From Erginobacter sp964465735 (GTDB taxonomy: Bacteria; Auribacterota; Erginobacteria; Erginobacterales; Erginobacteraceae): a stretch of 16,687 bases of DNA. Below the pieces are notes generated by a model, which searched no databases, was not told where the DNA came from, and saw only the letters and a program-made list of their open reading frames with translations. Positions 1 through 9,100 of the stretch are shown here, piece after piece. The stretch is taken from positions 1 through 16,687 of the forward strand of contig CAYXKT010000060.1 of NCBI GenBank assembly GCA_964465735.1, read 5' to 3'. Both the position numbers and the translations under genes were made by a program. Position 1 is the stretch's first letter. Every line of letters starts with the position of its first letter.

Positions 1-100
1 AAAACCGCAGCCATATCCAGGAGATATGGCGAGAATTTTCAATATCCGTTCGGACGCAAAAGATTGGTGCAGTTCGCTGCATAGAATCGCTCAATTTAGG
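1..100 (+). repeat. Dispersed foldback repeat, copy 1 (right-hand 100 bp, cut by window edge)
   Basis: These bases align without gaps to 14919-15018, the right part of the complete 161-bp element at 14858-15018, with two substitutions that I can see (positions 34 and 78). The central hairpin (ccatatc, loop cagga, gatatgg) and the right terminal arm ending in tcaatttagg are both present. In this copy the inner hairpin tgcag-ttcg-ctgca is perfect and has a TTCG loop. The left part lies outside the window. Similarity to copy 2 seems to continue a little past the arm (tgatag, then aaacaatc near 101-117). Confidence 0.9.
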
Positions 101-128
101 TGATAGAATAAACAATCAGGAGATTTCC

Positions 129-145
129 GACCGGTCCGACCGGTC
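129..145. repeat. Tandem GACCGGTC palindromes in the leader of the giant gene
   Basis: Two copies of the perfect 8-bp palindrome gaccggtc (129-136 and 138-145) are separated by one C and followed by a partial third unit (cgac). The period is 9 bp. They lie 55-71 bases upstream of the giant gene's start codon. They could be a dyad operator or simply a short GC-rich tandem repeat; the sequence alone does not decide. I see no convincing -35/-10 pair between 101 and 199. Confidence 0.6.
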
Positions 146-199
146 CGACTTATCCGATCCGCTGAACCGTAAGACAACTATCCAAACGGGGTATTGAAG

Positions 200-3100
200 A
201 TGGATAAATCAGGCAAAAAGTTAATATTCGCGCTCCTGACAGCCGCGGCCTGGCTGGGAGCTCTCGCTTGCACTCCCGCCATCGCCGAATCCCTCTCCGC
301 CCCGGACCGCCCGGGTATCTCGATTTCTGGGGGGAAGATCAATTTCTCCGCTCACCGAGAAGCTGAGGCCGGCGGACCGGCCTTCTCCAGTAGTCGCTTC
401 CAGCCCACCTCGCTCCGGTTCCGGACGACCACCGGCCGGGTCGCCGACACCATCGCCAAAGATGATGCGCCATCCCCGTCGCCTACTCCTACTCTCTCCC
501 CGATCCCCACCTCGACTCCGGAAGTTGTTAAGACGCCCACCCCGGGCCCCACCGCCATTCCCACCCCCAGCCCGGTACCGCCGCCCTGGATCTATCCCGG
601 AACTCTCTCCCGGGTCTACTTCCCGGATCTGGACTATCTTTTCCGCGACCCTCCCGGCAAGATCGAGGTAATAGTCACCTCCCCCGACCGGACCCGGACT
701 CAACGGACGGTCCTGGAAAAGACGGACTACAGCCCCAAGAAAAAAACCCTGGCCTACCCTCTTTTGATGGAAGCCTACCGGATGGTTTACCGGCAGCTGT
801 TAGGAATTTCCCTGATCACCCCGACCCAGGTCCCAACCGCGACCCCGACCCCGGAAGGTTATAAAACCCCGCCGCCCAGTCCAACTCGCACTCCGGGATA
901 TTGCGAATTTCCCCTGCAGGTCAGTAAGTTGGAAGATATGAGTATATCCCAATCCAGGTCTAATAAGTTGTTTGGATGGGAGTGGGATATTACGCGAGCT
1001 GTTGACCCGGGCAATCGCGCTGAAAGATATGGCCAAACTCCCGATAATTTAAATACTTACTATTTCGGCAGTGAGTATGAACTACAACCAGTGGCATTAC
1101 TTATTTACTGCAACCAGGCCGCTGTGACGGATATTCGTGAGGGTGATTGGGCGACACTGACCTATTATGGCGCCGCTGGTCTCCAGAGCATAAAAGTGTA
1201 TCCCCCGGCTGTTGCAATTTCCCCTCAGTTTGCATCAGTTTATTATTTTATAGCTCAAGATGGATCGACCTATAACGACCGCTGGCTCTGCGATCAGGCC
1301 GGGATAATTCCGACACCGACTCCCCTGATCCTCGAACTCGACTCCGGGGACTACGATGGAGACCGGACCTCGGATATCGCCATCTTCCGGCCCGCCTCCG
1401 GGCTTTGGGCGATCCGGGGGATTACCCGGGCGTATTTCGGGAGAATAAACGACCTCCCCGTCTCGGGGGACTATAACGGGGACGGGACCACGGATATCGC
1501 CGTCTTCCGGGAGAGTTCCGGTCTCTGGGCGGTCAGAGGCCAGACCCGGCTGTATTATGGTGCCGCCGGGGATATCCAGGTGCCGGGGGATTATAACGGG
1601 GACGGGATCTGTGATCCGGGGATCTTCCGAACAAGTTCCGGGCTCTGGTCGATCCGGGATTTTACCCGGGCCTATTTCGGGAAAAGTGTCGATCGCCCGG
1701 TTCCCGGATATTACCAGGGGAAAGGCCCCAAGAATATTGCCGTCTTCCGTCCCTCAACCGGGTTATGGGCAATGCGGGGCCTGAGCCGGGTCTATTTCGG
1801 CGCCGGCACCGACTGGCCGGTTCCGTCCGATTATACCGGAGATGAAACGGATGATATCGCCATCTTCCGGCCCGCCTCCGGCCTCTGGGCGGTCCGGGGG
1901 GTGACCCGGGCCTACTTCGGCAAGGAAAACGATCTGCCGGTTCGCGGCGATTTCGACGGCACGGCCGCCGTCGAGGTCGGGATCTTCCGGGAGTCTTCCG
2001 GACTCTGGGCGATTAGAGGAATATCCCGAACCTATTTCGGCCGGGCGGGGGATCTCCCCCTGGGCGCTCCGCCCTGCCGCCCGGTTACCCCCAGTCCGAC
2101 CCTTACCCCGGAAGGCTATAAGACTCCTACACCTACACCCTCAAGCACTCCCTCCCCGACGCCGGAAGGTTATAAGACTCCGATCCCCTCTCCAACGCCC
2201 AGTAATTCACCGACCCCCTCGCCTTCTCCCACTCCCACAACTTCGCCGACACCCACCCCAGGGCCCTTCGACCTGGCTGGAACTATTGAAGTCGGATTGC
2301 CGATCTGGTCCCTCTGGGCAGACGATTCCTACCTCTACGCGGGGACCGGCGACAGCTCGGTTTACATCTACGAACGCCAACCCCCCGGGAGTTTTGTTTT
2401 TCAGACCAGGCTTGAGGGATCCGGAGGAGAAAACATCTATGGTTTAGCCGGCATCCAATCCGGAGGACTTCCCTATCGTCTTTATGGCTCAAGCTCCCTG
2501 GGATTGGTATATGCCTGGGATTATCACTGGAATACCGAAAAGTGGACTCAGCTCACTGCGATAGATCTGCCACTTAACAGCGCTATGAATTCATTGGCCG
2601 CTGACAATCTCCAGATCGCCGGCGCCCATAACAACGGGATGGTATATATCTGGAAATCTTCGGATTTCAGTCTCCAGACCGTCCTCGACCCGGTGACGGG
2701 TCCGGTTCTCTCTGCCAGCCTGGACGCTTACTATTTCTACAGCGGCGGAGGAGATGGTTTACTTCACCGCTGGGAGCGTGGAGACGATGGAGCTTCGTTT
2801 ACGGTCTTTAGCGCCTTCGGGTTACCCATCTGGGCGACAGAAGTCGATGATTACTATTTCTATGCGGGTGACACCTCGCCGGCCCTGACCGCTTGGTCGA
2901 AACTCGACGACAGTCCCCTGACCGGAGAACCCCCTCCCGGCCGGATCCAGGCCCTCAGTTCTGACCAGATGAGTTATATATCCGGGGTTGGTGATGAGGG
3001 GGATCTTTATGTCTGGTCTAACGCCGACCTGACTCTAAGAACTACCTCCCCGGGGTCGGATCAGTCGCTCTACGCAGTTTTCGCCGACCGTTACCGCGCC

Positions 3101-6100
3101 GGTGTCAGCTATACCCGTTATATCTACGGAGGCGGCGCGGACGGGATTATTTACCTCTGGATGGGAGAGCGAACCCCTACCCCCAGCCCGACCTCAAGTC
3201 CCACGCCCAGTTGTACTCCCAGCCCAACCGCGAGTCCTACTCCCAGCACCACCCCCAGTCCAACTTCCAGTCCCACTCCGGTAGGATATAAAACACCGTC
3301 TCCAACCCTGACCCCGACCCCGATTCCGGCTTTCAGTCTGATGACGACGATTGAAGCCGGCGGATCAAAGATCTGGTCGCTCTGGGCCGACCACGATAAC
3401 CTCTGTGCCGGTACCGATGAGGGGAGTATTTGGATTTGGGATCGGAATGGAAGCGGGGCTTTTAATCTCCAGACTGTCATCATCGTCGATTTACTGGAGC
3501 AAATATATGGTTTGAGCGGGTATACGGTTGCCGATCCGCAAAGTCTTTATGGGGCAACTTCAGAGGGGATAGTCCGGGAATGGCGGAAGAACGGTACCTG
3601 GAAATACTACAATTATGAGCCTAAGACCACGCCTCCTCCCTCTATGAACTCGGTCTCGGCGGACGGGGACTTGATCTGCGCGGCCAATGACGACGGTGGG
3701 GTCTATGTCTGGTCAGCCGGGGCCTTCACCCTCCAGACCGTTCTCGTCCCCGCGGTCGTTCCGATGCATTCGGTCAGCCTTGACCCGTACTATTATATAT
3801 TTGCCGGCGGGCAGGACGGGTCCGTTTATTGCTGGGATCGGGGCGATTTCTCCTTCTTGACCGAGTTTGTGGCCTCCGGCGAACCGATCTACTCGACCGA
3901 GGTGGATGATGATTATCTCTACGCCGGGGGCAGTGCGCCCAACCTCAGTCGATGGTCGCTCACCGACTTCAGTGTTTCAACCTGGGGAAACCAGAGCGTC
4001 TCCGATCTCAGTTCGGACGGCCGGCAGTACATCGCCGGGGTTGGCGGGGGAGATGCTCTTTACGTCTGGTCAACCGATGATTTCAGTCTCCAGACCGTCT
4101 CCACCGTCGCTTCCGAATCGTTCCATAGCGTATTTGCCGACCGGCACGAGGAGACGCCCGACAATCCCCGCTATATCTTTGCCGGCAGCGGAAATTCTCA
4201 GATTTATGTCTGGTGGGGAGACAACCCTTCGCTCTCGGGCTCTGCTCCCGGCGGCGGATTGCCCAAGCTCGGGAAGCCATCCCCGTCCCCGATAGAGTAT
4301 TCGCCCGCCCCCCGGACCCCCGCCGGGACGGCAACTCCCACCTCTTCTCCCACCCCGATTCCTCCGGTTACGCCTGTTCCCGGGCCCGGGGAGGGGACTT
4401 TCGATCTGGTGGGGACGATCGAGGTCGGACCCCCGGTCTGGTCGGTCTGGGCCGATGACCGCTACCTCTACGGGGGGACCGGGGACGGCTCGGTCTATAT
4501 CTGGGAACGGGGTCCGGGGGGATTCTACTTCCAGGGGTCGGTGGGCGGTTATACCGAGGGGAATATCTACGGACTTTCCGGCTACCAGGGGCTGTTCCAG
4601 CGCCGCCTTTACGGGGCCAGCGAGGATGGGACGGTCTATGCCTGGGACTTTGATCTCCGCTCCGGGGGTCTGGCCCTGCTGGCTTCGCTCGACCAGGGAA
4701 ACAGTTTTATGTACTCGGTAGCGGCCGACCGGGACCTGGTCTGCGGGGCCAATAACGACGGCGGGATTTATGTTTGGTCGGCCGTCAACTTCAGCCTCCA
4801 GACCGTTTTTAATCGCGGCGCCGGACCGGCCCTTTCGGTCAGTCTTGACGGGGACTATATCTACGGCGGCTTTGCCGACGGGGCGGTCTTTCTCTGGGAT
4901 CGGGAGACCCTGGTCCCGGCCAACGCCTTCTCCGCCTCGACCGATATCGTCTGGGTGACGGCGGTTGACGGGGATAATTTCTACGGGGGAGGCTCCTCTC
5001 CGGCCCTGGCCGGCTGGTCCAAAACCGACTTCAGCCTTTTGACCGGGGAAGGCGGCCCCCCCGGTCCGGTCGCCGGCCTGACCTCGGATTGGCGGAACTA
5101 CTTGAGCGGAGCCGGTCCGGACGGTGCTCTCTATGTCTGGTCGCTGGCCGACTTCTCGCTCCAGACCGTATCCCGGGCTTCCTCAGTCCCCCTCTACAGT
5201 GTCTTTGCCGACCGTTACCGGACCGGCGACGGATTACCCCATTTCATCTACGGCGGCTCGGCCGACGGTAATATCTATGTCTGGCGGGGAGAACGGACCC
5301 CGACCCCGACCCCGACGCCGAGCCTCCCGCCCACCCCTCCGCCGCCCCCCTCGGCTACCCCGCCCAATTACCGGACCCCGTCCCCCACCGCCACCGCCAC
5401 CGCCACCCCGCGCGGCTTGAAGACGCCCACCCCGGCGCCCACCCCGATTTTTATTCCCACCCCGCCGGACCGGGCCACCCCGCCCCCGGTCCCCTCGCCG
5501 ACCTTCGGGACACGACTGATACTCGACCCTACCGCCACCCCGACCCCGGTTACCACCCCGAGCGCGACTCCACCTGACTTTACTCTGCTGACCGTCCTCG
5601 AGGGGGCTGAGGGCTGGATGATGGGAGTCTTCGCCGACCGCGAATATATATACGGCGCTGGACAGGATAATCGGATCCATATCTGGGATCGGGAGACCTA
5701 CAAAAAGGTTACGGCCCTGACCGTCCCCGAATGTCGGGCAATGCTCAGCGTCTTTGCCGACGGGGATTATATTTACGGCGGCAACGATGACAGTCGAGTC
5801 TATATCTGGGGTCGGAAGAACTTCGGCCTCCGTTATGTGCTGGGCGACGGCCATTTCTATGTCGAATCAGTTTACGCTGACCCCGATTATCTCTATGGGG
5901 CCAATTACGACGGGGAGGTCTATCTCTGGGACCGATCCGACTTCAGCCTCCAGACCCGTCTGACCGGGCCTCGGGGATGGCTGAACACGGTCTTCGCCGA
6001 TGGTGCCTCGATCTTCGCCGGGAGCGGGGGGATTGAGAATACGGTGGCGATCTGGGACCGCTCCGACCTGACCTTTTCCCGGAGCCTGACCGGGCCCGGG

Positions 6101-9100
6101 GATGACTTGAATTCAGTCTGGGTTGACGATGATTATATCTACGGCGGCTGCGCTGACGGCTATCTCTATCTCTGGGAGAGAGACAGTTTCCGGCTGGCGA
6201 AGATTTTGACCCAGCCGGTCAACCAGGTGACCTCAGTAGTCTCCCAGGGGCTCTTTATTTATGCCTCCAGTCTTGACCACGGACTCTATGTCTGGGATAA
6301 GTCCGGTCTCTCGCTGCTTCGAGTCCTCGACGAGATGGAGCAGCCGCTACAGGGGGTCTATGTCGAGGGGGAGCAGATCTTTGCCGCCGCCCGAGATGGG
6401 AGGATTTACATCTGGCAGGCCCCCTCCGCGGGCCTCGCGATTACCCCGGTCTCCGGTTATCCTCATCCACCGGTCCCGCCCAGCAACCCCGATTCTGGGA
6501 TGGTAGTCAAGGAGTTACTCTCGGCGGCCAATGAAGGCGATGAACAGGGAGGAATCGCCTGGAAAGATGGTTATCTCTACGAAAATACCGGGGAGGATAA
6601 CGTCCTCTACCAACGCGATCCGGTTGACGGCAAGTTGATCGGGGGGGTGGTTGGCCTGGAGAGCTCCGAGGATTTGGGGATCGCCTGGGATCCGGATAAC
6701 GCACTCTGGTACATCGCCGATCCCAGGAAGACCGGGATCAGCGCTTTTTGGGAAACTGCTCCCGACCCCTATGATCTCTCGGTCCCGCCCTTTGGGAATG
6801 TGACCGGGCTTTTCTATGACCCCGACCGTCGGGAACTCCTCTCGGCGAACCACCCTCAGAATTATATCAATGTCTGGCCCATCGACCTCGACGATCTGCC
6901 TCGGCAACCGGAGCGGATTGAGGTCGGCTTCCCTCAGGGCGGGGTGGCTGTGGTCAACGATATGATCTGGGCTGGTCACTATACCGATAGTCCCTATTGC
7001 CCGGTTTATGAACTGGACCGGTCCGGGGTGAAGACCGGGCGGCAGTTTGTCCTCCCCGAGGGGCGGCAGGCGAGGGATATGACCTGGGACGGTGAATATC
7101 TCTGGGTCCGATCCGACTACCGCTTCGGCAGTATCAAGATCTACCAGATCGATATCGGGGCCGCCTCCGGACCCGAGGAAGGAATCGAGGAAGATCCGCC
7201 CCTGAAAAAGATTTTGCCGGATCCGACCCCGGAACCGGAGGAGAAGAGAACTTTTCCCGCTCTTTGGCCGACCCCGGCTGTTTTCGAATGGGTCCCCCCG
7301 GCCGAACCGTACGACCCGCAGAAAAAGTCGCTGGATTATTCGCTCCTGCAGGAGACCTATAAGAAGACCTATTGGGAACTCTTCGATATCCCCCTCACCA
7401 CCCCGACCCCGCCCCCGACCCCCATCCCCACACTGACCCCGGTCCCGACCCCAAAGGATTCTCCTTCGGACGAGAAGAAAGTGGTCATCAACGAGATTGC
7501 TCGCGGAGATTTATTCAGCACCAAGAAGGACCAGTGGATTGAGCTATATAATGCAGGGGGTTCCAGAGTAAGTTTCTCCACCGAATCTAGCTGGAAACTG
7601 AAGAATATCGCTTCATCCTGGGAGGTCAAGTTGGACAAAGGAAGTATTGACAAGGGGGGATATTATGTCCTTTATACTGGGGTTAAACCGGACGGAAAGG
7701 GGGATCAGTCATACAGTTACCAGATGACTGACGGCGATCATTTGTCCCTGATCAACGCCGACGGGAAAACAGAGGACGAGGTAAATTTCCAGTTCTGGCC
7801 GGAGGGCGGTTCTGGGATCTCGATGGAACGCAAAGATCCGGAGGAAAAGGGGAGTAACAGCTCCAACTGGGCATCTTCGCAGTTGAATGGCTGGACTCCC
7901 GGGGCCGTCAACAACGTCTCCACTGTCGCTGGAGCGGAGAGAACCGCTCGGGTGGCGGCGGCTTCTCTGGAGAAGGGAGCTGGCTCCTCAGGCTCGGCAC
8001 CGATTGCGAATATTTCACTCTGGGAATACGCCGACTGGATTGACTTTGCTTCCGGGCGTTACTTCAAGATTTACCAGGGTGATCGGGCGGCGGCGGGGGA
8101 TCAGGCCGTCTTTTACGACTACCTCCCCAACGCCGCCTTCATTTACCTGGTCACCGGGTACCGGCCGACCGGGCTCTACTTCAAGCAGAACCTGCTCGAT
8201 CTGGTTCGAGACAGTTCTTTTGACTGGGGCGGGAAAGAACACAGCCGTTATATCTCCGACCTGGCCGAATCCTACCTGGCCGTTTTATCCAGCGGGCTCT
8301 TCAGCGAGGAGGAGCGGTCGGAGGTTCGGGAGAAGTTTTACCAGTTGGCGTTGGAGCGGCGTAATTTGACCGGTGAGGGCCATTCCGCTCAGGGGGTGAT
8401 CTGCGGTCTCAACGCCGTGGCCGGTTACCTGATCGGCGGTGAGCGGGGAAGGGAGATGATCGAGTGGGCCAACCGGCTGCTCAGTTACGATGATACCTGG
8501 ACCTTTCCCGAGAACTCCCGCCATTACGCGGGGATCTTCCTTCAGGAGATGCTCCGGGTCGCTCTCTACTCCAACCGGATGACGATCCCGGAGACTGACC
8601 GGCAGGAACGCGCTTGGAAGCGGAACTTTGCCCGCCAGGTCCAGTGGATCATCGAGTCCTCCCCCCACAACGGATACAGTCCGGCCCAGGGCGAGGAGTT
8701 CCAGCCCAACCACCTCGGTCATTTTATGGCGCCTCTGGTAGTAGCGACCACGATCCTTAACGATGACGATCCCGACCACCTCCGGCTGGCCGCGGAAGCC
8801 AAGTGGCTCTTCCAGGCGAACTTCAATTACGCTCTCCGCCACCGGGTCGGCAACTACGACCAGAACGCTTACGGGTATGGCTCCTCGCAGTGGGGTCCCT
8901 TCGCCATCCTCTTCAATCCGGTCTATCTTTACTGGTTTCTCAACGACAATCTGGCCGCCGTCCCCCCCGCCTCCGATTCCACGGTGCTCTATCGTCCGAT
9001 GCTGAAGGATGAAGCAGACGATGGGGTTTACGATAAGAGTCTGTCCCAACTGATTACCCAGCCCGACCGGATCGTCCACCGGTCCGGTTGGGGGGAGAAC

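Noticed and set aside
236..262. Lipobox at the end of the hydrophobic segment (ALAC)
   Set aside because: The -3 to -1 residues (A-L-A) do not fit the usual L-[AS]-[GA]-C pattern, and a standard signal-peptidase I site (AIA) follows a few residues later.
1343..5300. CRISPR-like or satellite array
   Set aside because: The periodic DNA (120 bp and about 1066 bp) is fully explained by in-frame protein repeats with diverged third positions; there are no spacers or short palindromic repeats.
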